From Candidatus Sysuimicrobiota bacterium CSP1-3 (GTDB lineage: Bacteria > Sysuimicrobiota > Sysuimicrobiia > Sysuimicrobiales > Humicultoraceae), in contig LDXQ01000021.1 of NCBI GenBank assembly GCA_001443485.1, positions 1 to 37,059 on the forward strand: a DNA stretch of 37,059 bases. Direction: 5' to 3'. A program made the translations under genes and the position numbers. Shown here in pieces: positions 7,140-15,405 of the stretch. A model generated the notes under the pieces. It had not been told where the DNA came from. It saw only the letters and a program-made list of their open reading frames with translations, and made no database searches. How positions within the stretch are numbered: the first letter of the stretch is position 1; every line of letters starts with the position of its first letter.

Positions 7140-8558
7140 TTAGGGCGCGATCACGGTGTCGGCCACGAAGTCCCGCTCGCGCGCCCGCACCAGCACCCAG
7201 GGTTTGCCCACCGCCTCCCCGTCGGCGTCGAAGGCGATCTTCCCGGTCACGCCGACATACGCCGGGCGGCTGCGCCCGATGGAGGCCAGGTACGCTCGGA
7301 TCGCCTGGCGCTGGGCGCCGGCCTCGCGGATCGCGTTGAGGATCAACGAGGCGGCGTCGTACGCCGTGGCCATGTTGTGGTTGGGCGGCGCGTGGATCAC
7401 GGCCGCGAACCGTCTGGCGAACTCCTCCGCCCGGGGAAGCAGGGGCGAGTCGCGCACCGTGTAGTGGTAGAAGGCCGTCGCCCGCACGCCGCGGGCCGCC
7501 TCGCCGCCGAAGGCGAAGAGCCCCTGACTGTACACGGCGTCGCCGCCGACGATGGGGGCGTTGATGCCCAGGTCACGCACCAGGCGGGCGATTTTGCCGG
7601 CGTCCGCGTACTCCCCCGTGACGAGAATCGCGTCCGCCTCCCGCAGATCGGTGGAGACGATGATCTCACCGCCGATGGTGAAGGGGTTGATGATGACTCG
7701 ACCGCCCAGCCGGGCGAAGCGCCGCTGGAAGTTGTCGCTGAGCCCGCGGGAGTAGGCGTCCTCCTGGTCGACGAAGACCACGACCGTCCGTCGGTTCTCC
7801 GACCAGAGGGCGTTGGCCAGCGCGCGGGCCTGATCGTTGTCGTTGCCGACGACACGGAAGATGAAGTCGCCCAGTTGCGCGATGTCCGGGTTTGTCGACG
7901 TGGCGGTGATGACCGGAATGCCCTCCGATTCGTAGAGCGGCCCGGCGGCCAGCGTCGCCCGGCTGTTGCAGTGACCGACCACGGCCAGCACCTCGGGATC
8001 GGCGGCGATCGTCTGGGCCACGCGCACGGCCTCTTCCGCGGCAGCCTGATCATCGTAGAAGTTGACCACGACCTTCCGGCCGCGGAGGCCTCCCGCCTGG
8101 TTAACCTGTCGTTGCGCGTAGTACACGCCGAAGAGGACCTGCTGGCCGCACTGCTTGTCCGGGCCGGTGAAGGGACCGGCGACCGCGATGCGCCACACCG
8201 GTTTGCCCGGGAGCAGGGTGAAAGCGTTTTCCCGCAGGGTCAGGGATTCCACGTCGAACGGGTTGGCGGTGATAGCCCGGCCCAGGCTGGCGATGGCCCC
8301 GGCGTAGTCGCCCGCCTGGTATTGCACCCGACCGCGCTCGCGCGCACTCAGTCCGCCGGGGACTTGAGGTGGCGGCGCCGTGGTGACCTGCGGCCCGGGT
8401 GGCGCCGGAGCGGGAAACGGTGCGGCCTGGGGCGTCGGTGCCGGGACGCGTGGCGTCCGCAGGCGCTCCAGGATCTCCGGGTGTGTGTAGACCCAGTACC
8501 CCAGCAGCGCCAGGACGGCGAGGGTGAGAGTGAACCGGCCCAGCCGGGTCAGGCCCAT
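7140..8558 (-). CDS. Membrane-anchored TPR and type 1 periplasmic-binding (LivJ-like) protein
   Basis: The 472-residue protein has an uncleaved-looking N-terminal membrane anchor (8-23, 'RFTLTLAVLALLGYWV'), a Pro-rich linker (37-68), one TPR-like repeat ('GRVQYQAGDYAGAIASLGRA'), and from about 118 a type 1 periplasmic-binding domain of the branched-chain amino-acid receptor kind: 'WRIAVAGPFTGPDKQCGQQV', 'GGLRGRKVVVNFYDDQ', 'VLAVVGHCNSRATLAAGPLY', 'GIPVITATSTNPDIAQ'. Normally such proteins feed an ABC importer, but no permease or ABC ATPase gene is near. It is the second gene of the pspA operon (6 bases after pspA, 3 before the coiled-coil gene). An extracytoplasmic sensor for the operon fits; its ligand is unknown. 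The lone Cys is not in a lipobox. Confidence 0.87.
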   Translation of the reverse strand: MGLTRLGRFTLTLAVLALLGYWVYTHPEILERLRTPRVPAPTPQAAPFPAPAPPGPQVTTAPPPQVPGGLSARERGRVQYQAGDYAGAIASLGRAITANPFDVESLTLRENAFTLLPGKPVWRIAVAGPFTGPDKQCGQQVLFGVYYAQRQVNQAGGLRGRKVVVNFYDDQAAAEEAVRVAQTIAADPEVLAVVGHCNSRATLAAGPLYESEGIPVITATSTNPDIAQLGDFIFRVVGNDNDQARALANALWSENRRTVVVFVDQEDAYSRGLSDNFQRRFARLGGRVIINPFTIGGEIIVSTDLREADAILVTGEYADAGKIARLVRDLGINAPIVGGDAVYSQGLFAFGGEAARGVRATAFYHYTVRDSPLLPRAEEFARRFAAVIHAPPNHNMATAYDAASLILNAIREAGAQRQAIRAYLASIGRSRPAYVGVTGKIAFDADGEAVGKPWVLVRARERDFVADTVIAP

Positions 8559-8564
8559 GGGATC

Positions 8565-9290
8565 CTACTGCGTTTCGGGCTGGCGCGCCGGCTGCATCGT
8601 CTTCTCCACCGGTTCTTCCGGCACCATCCCCAGCTGGCGCTTGTACTCCCGCAGCTGCTCCTCGACGCCGATCTGCGCCGTCGCCCGGCGGATGTCGCGC
8701 AACTTCGCGTCGACGTCCTTTGTCGCCAGCTCGACGCGGGCCTGCGCCTGCGCCGCCCGGTCGCGGATGCGGTCGCGCGCCCGCTGCAGGACATCCGACT
8801 GGTCGCCCACCTCGAAGGAGGCCATCAACCCCGCCAGCTCCTCCTGCATCGCGATCATGTCCTGCTGCGAGATCAGCGCGCGGGCCTCCCGCACCCGGCG
8901 TTCCACCTCGAGGCGGGCGTCCTCCAGGGCCTTACGCGCCTGCTCGCTGGCCGCCTTCGCGCTCTCGGACTGCTCACGCGTCTCCACCAGGCTCTGCTCG
9001 GCGGTGGCCTTGGCGGCGATGAGCATCTTCGCCTCGTTCTCATACTCCGGACCCAGCTTCACCGCCGCGATGATCTGGCGGTGCAGGTCGCCCACCTGCT
9101 GCTCCAACTCCTCCAACTGCGCCTTCAGTTTGAGTTCCGTGGCGATGACGTTGGCCGCCGTCGCCCGCAGCGCGGGAATCTTCGCCCGCACGTCGTCGAT
9201 GTACTGTTCCAGCATGAGTTTGGGATCCTCGGCCATCCGGATGAACAGTCCGAGGAACGCCCGAATGATGTTGCGAATCCGCCGCCACAT
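8565..9290 (-). CDS. pspA: PspA/IM30 (Vipp1) family membrane-remodelling protein
   Basis: From the ATG at 9290 (GGGAGG seven bases upstream) the gene encodes 241 residues. An N-terminal amphipathic helix ('MWRRIRNIIRAFLGLFIRMA') is followed by the family's 'EDPKLMLEQYIDDVRAKIPA' helix start and a long coiled-coil hairpin up to about residue 215, then a polar tail. PspA/IM30 proteins share the ESCRT-III fold and polymerise on membranes under envelope stress. An in-frame upstream extension exists but lacks family similarity, so the 9290 start is preferred. The gene heads an operon with an extracytoplasmic receptor, a membrane coiled-coil protein and an AAA ATPase. PspF, PspB and PspC are absent, so this is not the enterobacterial Psp system. 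Confidence 0.93.
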   Translation of the reverse strand: MWRRIRNIIRAFLGLFIRMAEDPKLMLEQYIDDVRAKIPALRATAANVIATELKLKAQLEELEQQVGDLHRQIIAAVKLGPEYENEAKMLIAAKATAEQSLVETREQSESAKAASEQARKALEDARLEVERRVREARALISQQDMIAMQEELAGLMASFEVGDQSDVLQRARDRIRDRAAQAQARVELATKDVDAKLRDIRRATAQIGVEEQLREYKRQLGMVPEEPVEKTMQPARQPETQ

Positions 9291-9417
9291 GGCTCTGCCT
9301 CCCCTCGTGCGCAAGAAGAGACTTTCCGTCCACGGTGCCGGAACCCTGCTGCGGCGCGAGAGGAGGCCGCCCGCTCGCGTCGAACCCTTTGTCCAACTTA
9401 CCTCAGCCGCACAACCC

Positions 9418-10113
9418 ATGTGGTACAGGCTGAACCGCCTCTTCTTCAGGGTCCTGTTGGCGCGGCTCCTGGAATACCGGATCGAAGGGGCGCCCCATGA
9501 ACCCCGTCCGCCCTATCTCATCATCGCCAATCACACCAGCGCGCTCGATGATCCGCTGGTCGCGATCGCCGCGCGCACGCGGCTCGTGTACATCGGCAAG
9601 GAAGAACTGATGCGGCCCTGGATCGTGGGACTATGGATTCGGTCGCTGGGCAACATCTTCATCCGGCGGGGAGAACCAGACCGCGCCGCCCTGGAGGCCG
9701 CGCTGCGGGCCCTGCAGCGCGGGAACGCGGTATCGGTCTTTCCCGAGGGCACGCGCAGCCTGGACGGTCGCGTGGGACTCTTTCATCGCGGGACGGCCTG
9801 GCTCGCGCTCCGTGCGGGCGTGCCGGTGCTGCCGCTGGGGATCGCCGGTGCGCGCCGGGCGATGCCCAAGGGGGCGCGCTGGCCACGCGGCGGGTCCATC
9901 GTCGTACGCATCGGACCGCCCCTGCATGTGCCGAAGGTGGACGGGCGCGTCACGCGTCCGATGATGGAGGAGTGGACCGAGCGATTCAAGCAGGCCGTCA
10001 TCGACCTGCTGCCGCCCGATCAGCATTCCCTGCCGGCGTCCGAAACGCGCCTGGCGGAGCCGATCGGGGCGGGCAGCGCCGTCACGGGAAGGAGCCGAGC
10101 CAGGGATGCGTAG
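9418..10113 (+). CDS. plsC: 1-acyl-sn-glycerol-3-phosphate acyltransferase (PlsC family)
   Basis: The 231-residue protein carries the two hallmark acyltransferase motifs: HX4D in 'IIANHTSALDDPL' (His39, Asp44) and the phosphate-binding 'FPEGTRS' (108-114), plus 'NIFIRRGEPDR' (block II) and 'VPVLPLGIAGA' (block IV). It should transfer an acyl group to lysophosphatidate at the cytoplasmic membrane face to make phosphatidate. The ATG at 9418 fits the beginning of homologous proteins, although no strong ribosome binding site is visible. It diverges from pspA across 127 bases and overlaps the following glpD by eight bases, linking phospholipid synthesis and glycerol-3-phosphate metabolism. The last 30 residues are an unconserved Ala/Ser/Arg-rich tail. 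Confidence 0.9.
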   Translation: MWYRLNRLFFRVLLARLLEYRIEGAPHEPRPPYLIIANHTSALDDPLVAIAARTRLVYIGKEELMRPWIVGLWIRSLGNIFIRRGEPDRAALEAALRALQRGNAVSVFPEGTRSLDGRVGLFHRGTAWLALRAGVPVLPLGIAGARRAMPKGARWPRGGSIVVRIGPPLHVPKVDGRVTRPMMEEWTERFKQAVIDLLPPDQHSLPASETRLAEPIGAGSAVTGRSRARDA

Positions 10114-11716
10114 TCCGTCCCCGGCCGGTGACGCAGACCCCACATTCTCCTTCCGCACACGCCAGGAACTCCTGAACCAGCTGAGCGAGCGGGAATTCGA
10201 CCTCCTCGTGGTGGGGGGCGGCATCACCGGCGCAGCGATCGCGCATTTGGCGGCGCGCCGCGGCCTCCGCGTCGCGCTGGTGGAGAAAGGCGACTTCGCC
10301 AGCGGGACGAGCAGCCGCTCTTCACGGTTGATCCACGGCGGCCTGCGTTATCTGCAGCACGGGCAGGTGGGTATTGTCTATCACTCCCTGCGCGAGCAAC
10401 TGGTGCTGGCGCAGACCGCCCCGCACCTGGTGCGGCGGCAGAGTTTCTTGCTGCCCGTCTACCGGGGTTCGCCGGTACCGCCGTGGATGATCAGCCTGCT
10501 CGTGGCCGTCTACCACGGCCTGCGGCCGCGGCGCAGCGGGCTCGCCTACGAACACCTGACGCCGCGGGCCACCCTGCACCTGGAAGGACTGCTGCGCCAG
10601 GACGGATTGCTGGGCGCGCTCCTCTACCACGAGTTCGCGACGCACGATGCGCGGCTGGTGTTGGAGACGGTGCTCGCCGCCCGGGCGGAGGGCGCCGCGA
10701 CGCTGAACTACATCGGCCTGGTGGACTTCCTGGTCGGCGGCGGCCGGGTCGTCGGCGGCGTCCTGCGGGATCAACTGACGAGACAGGTTGTGGACGTACG
10801 GGCAAAGGCGGTGGTCAACGCGGCCGGGCCGTGGTCGGACGCGCTCGTGCGGACGCTGGATCCGAAACGGCACCGGCTCCGCCTGACCAAGGGCGTGCAC
10901 ATCATCCTGCCGCACCATCGACTCCCGCTCTCGGTCGGGGTGAATCTCTTCTCGCCGCGCGATGGCCGGGCGTTCATGGCCCGGCCCGCGGGCAACCTGG
11001 TCTTCGTCGGCCCGACGGAGACGGACTACGAGGACGATCCCGCGGCGGTGACCGCAGAACCAGTGGACCGCGACTACCTGCTACAAACCATCAACGCCTA
11101 CTTCCCCGCGGCGCGCATCAGTTCCGCTGACGTCGTGGGCATGACGGCCGGGCTGCGCCCACTCTACGACCGGCCGGGCCGCGCCGCCGGCGAGGTCAGC
11201 CGTTCCTATGAGATAGTGTGGGGCCCGGAGGGGCTGCTTTCGGTCCTGGGAGGCAAGCTCACGCTGCACCGACTCGCGGCGCAGGAGGCGGTGCGTTTCC
11301 TGGAGCCCCGGTTTGGGCACGGGCCGATGTCCCCCAACGGAGCGGCACCGCTGCTGCCCGGAGGGCGGTGGGATCAGCCGGCGGAATGGATCGCCGTGCA
11401 GCTGCGGGCGTCCGGTGTGACCCCGGAGACCATTGAGCACCTGATGGTCACCTACGGCGGGCGCAGCGCCGCGCTGCCAGAGATGCTCCGCGACCACCCG
11501 GAATGGGGCGAGCCGCTCGTCCCGGGACTGCCGCACATCTGGGCGGAGATACCTTTTGCGCGGGAGTGGGAGATGGCGGTTCAGCCGGAGGATTACCTCC
11601 TCCGCCGCAGTGACCTGGCCCTGATGGCGGCCGCCGCGGGGCGGGCGCTGCCGGAGACGATCGGCCCGCTGTGGGAATCCCTCTCGGGCCGGGTGCCCGT
11701 CCGGCAGTCCACATAA
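10106..11716 (+). CDS. glpD: FAD-dependent glycerol-3-phosphate dehydrogenase
   Basis: The 536-residue protein starts inside the end of plsC. The FAD-binding dinucleotide motif GGGITG is at 37-42 ('FDLLVVGGGITGAAIAHLAA'), followed by 'GDFASGTSSRSSRLIHGGLR' and 'YLQHGQVG', both diagnostic of GlpD. A GlpD-type C-terminal helical domain ('YGGRSAALPEML' and on) is present. The enzyme oxidises glycerol-3-phosphate to dihydroxyacetone phosphate and passes electrons to the quinone pool at the inner membrane face. Length agrees with the 500-570 typical of bacterial homologues. Translational coupling to plsC by an eight-base overlap suggests shared control of the glycerol-3-phosphate pool. Confidence 0.93.
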   Translation: MRSPSPAGDADPTFSFRTRQELLNQLSEREFDLLVVGGGITGAAIAHLAARRGLRVALVEKGDFASGTSSRSSRLIHGGLRYLQHGQVGIVYHSLREQLVLAQTAPHLVRRQSFLLPVYRGSPVPPWMISLLVAVYHGLRPRRSGLAYEHLTPRATLHLEGLLRQDGLLGALLYHEFATHDARLVLETVLAARAEGAATLNYIGLVDFLVGGGRVVGGVLRDQLTRQVVDVRAKAVVNAAGPWSDALVRTLDPKRHRLRLTKGVHIILPHHRLPLSVGVNLFSPRDGRAFMARPAGNLVFVGPTETDYEDDPAAVTAEPVDRDYLLQTINAYFPAARISSADVVGMTAGLRPLYDRPGRAAGEVSRSYEIVWGPEGLLSVLGGKLTLHRLAAQEAVRFLEPRFGHGPMSPNGAAPLLPGGRWDQPAEWIAVQLRASGVTPETIEHLMVTYGGRSAALPEMLRDHPEWGEPLVPGLPHIWAEIPFAREWEMAVQPEDYLLRRSDLALMAAAAGRALPETIGPLWESLSGRVPVRQST

Positions 11717-11726
11717 GGAGATGCCG

Positions 11727-12734
11727 ATGAGCGACGAAGCCCTGCACTTCGACGAGGCGATCAACCCCTACGGCTGCTCGCCGCGGGCGGTAGAGGCGAT
11801 GGTCGCCTTCGCCCGTTCCCAGGAATACCGCTTCTATGGGGTGGAGGCCACCGGGGAGTCGCTGCGCGCCGACCTGGCCCTGCACTTTGGATTGTCGCCG
11901 GACAATTTCGTCGTCTACAACGGGGCCGGCGAGGCGGTGGCCTGGATCTACATCGCCCGGCTGCTGCTGCAACGGGGGACCCTGATCACACCTTATCCTT
12001 CTTATGAGCGCTTCACCGAAGGGGCGAAGATCTTCACCGACCGCGTCATCGAGATCCCGCTCACGCCGGAGGACTGGTCCCTCCCGGTGGACCAGATGAT
12101 CGAAGAGGGGCGGCGCCGGCAAGCCACGATCGGGTTGATCAGCAACCCGAACAACCCCGGGGGCAACCTGCTGGTCGACGCCACGACGCTGGATGCGCTG
12201 CTCGACGGCCTGCCCGACTGCCTCTGGATCATCGACGAGGCCTTTGCCGACTACACCGGCGTGACGTTCGTGCCGTGGGTCGCGGAGCGGCGGAATCTCG
12301 TCGTGCTGCGCACGTTCTCCAAGGCCTACGGGCTCGCCGGTCTGCGCGTCGGCTACGCGGCGGCGCACGTGGCCGTCGCCGAGCAGTTGGCCCGCTTCCG
12401 CATTCCCTGGGGCGTGGACTCCATGGCGCTGGTGGCTGCGCGGGCGGCGCTGGCGGACCAGGTGTATCTCCAGGAAGTTGTGGCGCGAATTCATGCCGAT
12501 TGCCGCGCGTTCCAGGCCGCGATCGTCCGCGTGCCGCACTTCGTCCCCCGACCGGGGAAAGCCAACTTCTTCCTGGTGCGCCTGGACGGGATCGATCCGG
12601 CACGCGTGAACGCCCACCTGACTTCCCACGGCGTGCGAGTGCGCACGCGGCCGGATATGCCCGAGTACGTCCGGGTCACATCGATGACCCCGGACTTGAA
12701 CCACCGCTTCGTCGACATCCTGAGCCTGCTCTAA
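11727..12734 (+). CDS. HisC-like PLP-dependent aminotransferase (histidinol-phosphate family)
   Basis: The 335-residue protein is a fold-type I aminotransferase. It shows 'ISNPNNPGGNLLV' (140-146 core), the PLP-contacting Asp170 in 'WIIDEAFADYTG', and the Schiff-base Lys199 in 'LRTFSKAYGLAGLRVGY'. The sequence is closest in style to HisC/CobD-like enzymes and is slightly shorter than most HisC (about 350-360). The second ATG (11727) is chosen because AAGGAG ends six bases before it, while the first ATG (11721) abuts that motif. No his or cob gene is nearby, and it follows glpD by ten bases, so the substrate cannot be assigned; histidinol phosphate, threonine phosphate or another amino acid are options. 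Confidence 0.88.
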   Translation: MSDEALHFDEAINPYGCSPRAVEAMVAFARSQEYRFYGVEATGESLRADLALHFGLSPDNFVVYNGAGEAVAWIYIARLLLQRGTLITPYPSYERFTEGAKIFTDRVIEIPLTPEDWSLPVDQMIEEGRRRQATIGLISNPNNPGGNLLVDATTLDALLDGLPDCLWIIDEAFADYTGVTFVPWVAERRNLVVLRTFSKAYGLAGLRVGYAAAHVAVAEQLARFRIPWGVDSMALVAARAALADQVYLQEVVARIHADCRAFQAAIVRVPHFVPRPGKANFFLVRLDGIDPARVNAHLTSHGVRVRTRPDMPEYVRVTSMTPDLNHRFVDILSLL

Positions 12735-12874
12735 AGTTCCCGCAACATGAACATGCCGCGCGGACGACGCGGGACGGCATCCTTCGTTCGAGGGAATTGC
12801 CTGCGGCGGGGGCAGGGATCGCCGGGCAGGCAGCGAATACGCCGACACAAGCCCGACACAATCGACCTGAAAAT

Positions 12875-13252
12875 TTGCCGGCAGCGGTCGAGGTACGCCT
12901 TGCGGAGCGGCCCGGCCGCGTCCGGAGTTCGCGCTCTCCTGCTGCGGGCCAGGGTCATTCGAGAGCAGAAAAGGGGCTGATTGTCATCGGCGACGCCGGC
13001 GAGAAGCCGATCACGATCAAAGAAATCGAGGTCGATCCCCCCGTCATCCCCGAGTACGGCACCGCGCGGATTACGATTCACGCGCGCAGCGCGCGGGGCT
13101 GGCCGCTGGAGTTTGAAATCGCGGCGAGCGAGGGGTCGATCGAACCGACGGAGGAGCCGAACGTCTTCCTCTGGCACGGCCCGAAGAGCCCGCGGCGCCG
13201 GCGCACCGTCCTGGGGAGGCGGGCTCGGGCGAGCACGACCCGGAAGCGCTAG
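12875..13252 (+). pseudogene. Possible remnant of an Ig/PKD-like beta-sandwich protein
   Basis: Of this 521-base gap between two genes, only 12977-13201 looks like protein: 'KPITIKEIEVDPPVIPEYGT' followed by 'ARITIHARSARGWPLEFEIA' and 'ASEGSIEPTEEPNVFLWHGP'. The alternation and the 'P..Y.G..' and 'G.PLEFE..AS.GSI' pattern resemble PKD or Ig-like domains of secreted proteins. There is no ATG or GTG start; a TTG at 12875 without a ribosome binding site is the only candidate in frame, and the C-terminal end dissolves into Arg-rich sequence. It may be a decayed gene or chance. The rest of the gap (12735-12970) shows nothing I can support. Confidence 0.3.
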
Positions 13253-13255
13253 CCT

Positions 13256-13828
13256 TTAGTCCGCCAGCACAATCCGGCCGGCGCTCATGTCCGTGACCCG
13301 GGCGAGCGCCGCCACCGGCACGCCCAGCGACGCTAGGGCCTCCCGGCCGCCTTCGAAGGTCTTCTCGATTACCGTCCCCACGCCGACAATCGTCGATCCG
13401 GCCGCCTCCGCCAGGCGGGCCAACCCTAGAATGGTCTGCCCACTGGCCAGGAAGTCGTCCACGATGAGAACGCGCTCGCCGCGGGAGAGGTATTCGGGAG
13501 ACACGATCAGTTCGACCGTGCGCCCCTTCGTGTGCGAAGGCGCCAGCGTGAGAAAGACCTGATCCGGCATGGTGATCGGGCGCGTCTTCCGCGCGTAGAC
13601 GCAGGGGACCCCCAGGTGCAGCGCGGTCGTCAGGGCCGGGGCGATGCCGGAAATCTCCGCGGTGAGGACCTTGGTCGCCCCCACCCGGGCAAAGCGCGCG
13701 GCGAGTTCCCGGCCGCACGCGTCCATCAGTCCCGGGTCCACCTGATGGTTAATGAACCCGTCGACCTTCAGGATCCCGTTGCCAAGGTTCCGTCCTTCCG
13801 TCAGAATGCGCTCTTTCAGGGCGTGCAT
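13256..13828 (-). CDS. xpt: Xanthine phosphoribosyltransferase
   Basis: The 190-residue protein matches bacillary Xpt along its length: 'ILKVDGFINHQVDPGLMDAC', 'TAEISGIAPALTTALHLGVP', the PRPP-binding motif 'VLIVDDFLASGQT', and the end 'IVGVGTVIEKTFEGGRE'. It salvages xanthine with PRPP to xanthosine monophosphate in the cytosol. ATG 13828 is chosen over the GTG two codons earlier because GGAGG overlaps that GTG and is well spaced for the ATG. The gene follows the MobA-like nucleotidyltransferase by 14 bases. No purine riboswitch is visible directly upstream, unlike the Bacillus xpt-pbuX operon. Confidence 0.93.
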   Translation of the reverse strand: MHALKERILTEGRNLGNGILKVDGFINHQVDPGLMDACGRELAARFARVGATKVLTAEISGIAPALTTALHLGVPCVYARKTRPITMPDQVFLTLAPSHTKGRTVELIVSPEYLSRGERVLIVDDFLASGQTILGLARLAEAAGSTIVGVGTVIEKTFEGGREALASLGVPVAALARVTDMSAGRIVLAD

Positions 13829-13842
13829 ACCCACCTCCGGGG

Positions 13843-14646
13843 TCAGGCGCCGAGGATCTCCTGCACCAGGGTGTAGTCGACGGGCTCATCCACATCGAGG
13901 GCCACTTCAGGGTAGGGGACCGGCACCGGCAGGATGCCGATGCCGAAGCGCCGCGAGGCGATGCGGGCCAGTTGCTGCAGCGTCAGCACATGAAACCGGT
14001 GGACGCCGAGGACGTAGGCCAGGCCCACCGTCAGGCCCAGGGCGAGGGCCGAGCGGATCTGGCTCTTGCGGGCGGCGTACATCGCGTTGATCCGGCCCAT
14101 CGCGGTGGCGTTCTGCAGGAACCGTGGCTGGATCAACCCCAGGTTGCCGTGACAGAAGGTGCCGTCGCGGAACCGGCTGGGCCCCTTGTTCATGCTGGCG
14201 AACCGCCCGGTGAAGGCCTCCTGGGGGATCACGGCGAGGTAGATATTGGCGTCATGGGTCGTCGAGATCGGGGCGCAGGTCTCGACGAAACGGTCCACCA
14301 TCGCGGCGGTGAGCAGCGGGAGATCCGCCGTCGTGAGCAGCACCACCTCCCGGTCCCGGAAGTGAGAGAGCCCCGCGACGAAACTTCCCAGGATCGTCTC
14401 GGCGGAGGGGACAAACGCCACGGCGGAATCGCCAAGGGCGGGGGCGAGGTCCTCCCGGGGGCCGACAATGCAGAGATCCCGCACGTAGGGCGACTGCCGC
14501 AGCGCCCGCAGGACATATTGGATGGAAGGTCTGCCGCCGAAGTCGACGAGAGCCTTGTATCCGGGCTGGTACCCGTCGTAGAGGGCGATCCGATTGACGC
14601 CGCCGGCGAGGACGACCACGTCGATGCCGGCCGGTTTGATGCGCAT
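13843..14646 (-). CDS. MobA-like NTP transferase domain protein
   Basis: The 267-residue protein begins 'MRIKPAGIDVVVLAGGVNRI', the nucleotide-binding start of the MobA-like NTP transferase fold, then 'GYKALVDFGGRPSIQYVLRA' (Lys of the KxLxxxxGxP motif) and the metal-binding Asp region 'VVLLTTADLPLLTAAMVDRF'. The usual GxxxRMG is altered to GGVNRIA. It should catalyse nucleotidyl transfer to a sugar phosphate, cofactor or alcohol, but the acceptor cannot be read. A weakly hydrophobic stretch ('ALALGLTVGLAYVLGV') lies near residue 205-220. GGAGG precedes the ATG by six bases. It is the likely first gene of an operon with xpt. Confidence 0.8.
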   Translation of the reverse strand: MRIKPAGIDVVVLAGGVNRIALYDGYQPGYKALVDFGGRPSIQYVLRALRQSPYVRDLCIVGPREDLAPALGDSAVAFVPSAETILGSFVAGLSHFRDREVVLLTTADLPLLTAAMVDRFVETCAPISTTHDANIYLAVIPQEAFTGRFASMNKGPSRFRDGTFCHGNLGLIQPRFLQNATAMGRINAMYAARKSQIRSALALGLTVGLAYVLGVHRFHVLTLQQLARIASRRFGIGILPVPVPYPEVALDVDEPVDYTLVQEILGA

Positions 14647-14762
14647 GAGAAGCCTCCGCCCGCCCGCGGGGCCGGGAGTGGTCGCTTGGTCTCCCTGGTT
14701 CGACGGGTGCGGCGCGGACCCCTGGAGGCGGGTGTGTCGCGCGCGTGCCCTGCGCCGGGAGC

Positions 14763-15353
14763 TCAGCGCACGAGCGCGAGAGCCAGTTTGATGTACTCCA
14801 GGATGACCGACTCGGTGTCCTGTTCGCGCGTCCACCAGGCCAGCGGGCTGAAGATGTCGTTCTGCACCGGGTACACGCGGATCTCGACGGGCGATCCCGC
14901 GAACGTCTTGCGGAAGAGGTACCGCGTGCGGCGGGTGTGATACGAGGACGTCACGACGAGGGCGCGGCGCACGCCGCGGCCCTCCAGAATCGGCCGCAGG
15001 TTGCGGGCCTGCTCGCCGGTGCTGGTCGATCCCGGCTCGAAAAGCAGCGCCGCCGCCGGGATCCCGTGCGCCCGCGCTTGCCGCCGGAGGAGTTCGGGGA
15101 TGGAGATGCCCATCATCTCTTCCCCGCCGGAGAGCAGCACCAGCGGCGCGTACCCTTCCTTATAGAGATCGGCCGCCTGGCGGACCCGCTCATCGCGTCG
15201 CCCGCCGGAGAGGACCACGATCACGTCGACTTTCTCCAAGGGATCCTGGACGATCAAGAAGCGGGCGGCGGCGGTGAGCAGCGGCTGGTGGAACGTCACA
15301 AGCAGGAGCAGCAGAAGGGCGAGGAGGATGATCGTCCGCAAGAAGGCGCGCAT
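14763..15353 (-). CDS. DUF218 (SanA/YdcF-like) membrane-anchored protein
   Basis: The 196-residue protein starts with a membrane anchor (about 6-27, 'RTIILLALLLLLLVTF') followed by the DUF218 domain: 'VDVIVVLSGGRRDERVRQAA', 'LYKEGYAPLVLLSGGEE', 'EPGSTSTGEQARNLRPIL' and 'ALVVTSSYHTRRTRYLF'. The conserved E-x-S-T-x-T and S-x-Y-H-x-R-R motifs are intact. SanA-type members affect envelope permeability; the biochemical activity is not settled. The start at 15353 puts the anchor at the N-terminus, but a longer start at 15407 is possible and would overlap the divergent oxidoreductase start. The 116 bases between it and the MobA-like gene show no feature. Confidence 0.85.
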   Translation of the reverse strand: MRAFLRTIILLALLLLLLVTFHQPLLTAAARFLIVQDPLEKVDVIVVLSGGRRDERVRQAADLYKEGYAPLVLLSGGEEMMGISIPELLRRQARAHGIPAAALLFEPGSTSTGEQARNLRPILEGRGVRRALVVTSSYHTRRTRYLFRKTFAGSPVEIRVYPVQNDIFSPLAWWTREQDTESVILEYIKLALALVR

Positions 15354-15405
15354 GGGGGTACCAGTTCGCTCCCGGCGAAGATAATTCCTCAGTGGCTCGC
15401 AGGAC

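Noticed and set aside
9291-9419. N-terminal extension of PspA by 43 residues
   Set aside because: The extension is unlike any PspA N-terminus and the start at 9290 has a well-placed ribosome binding site.
7377-9500. A 707-codon plus-strand open frame
   Set aside because: It lies antisense to the receptor and pspA genes and is His/Arg/Gly-rich without any motif. Long antisense frames are common in GC-rich genomes.
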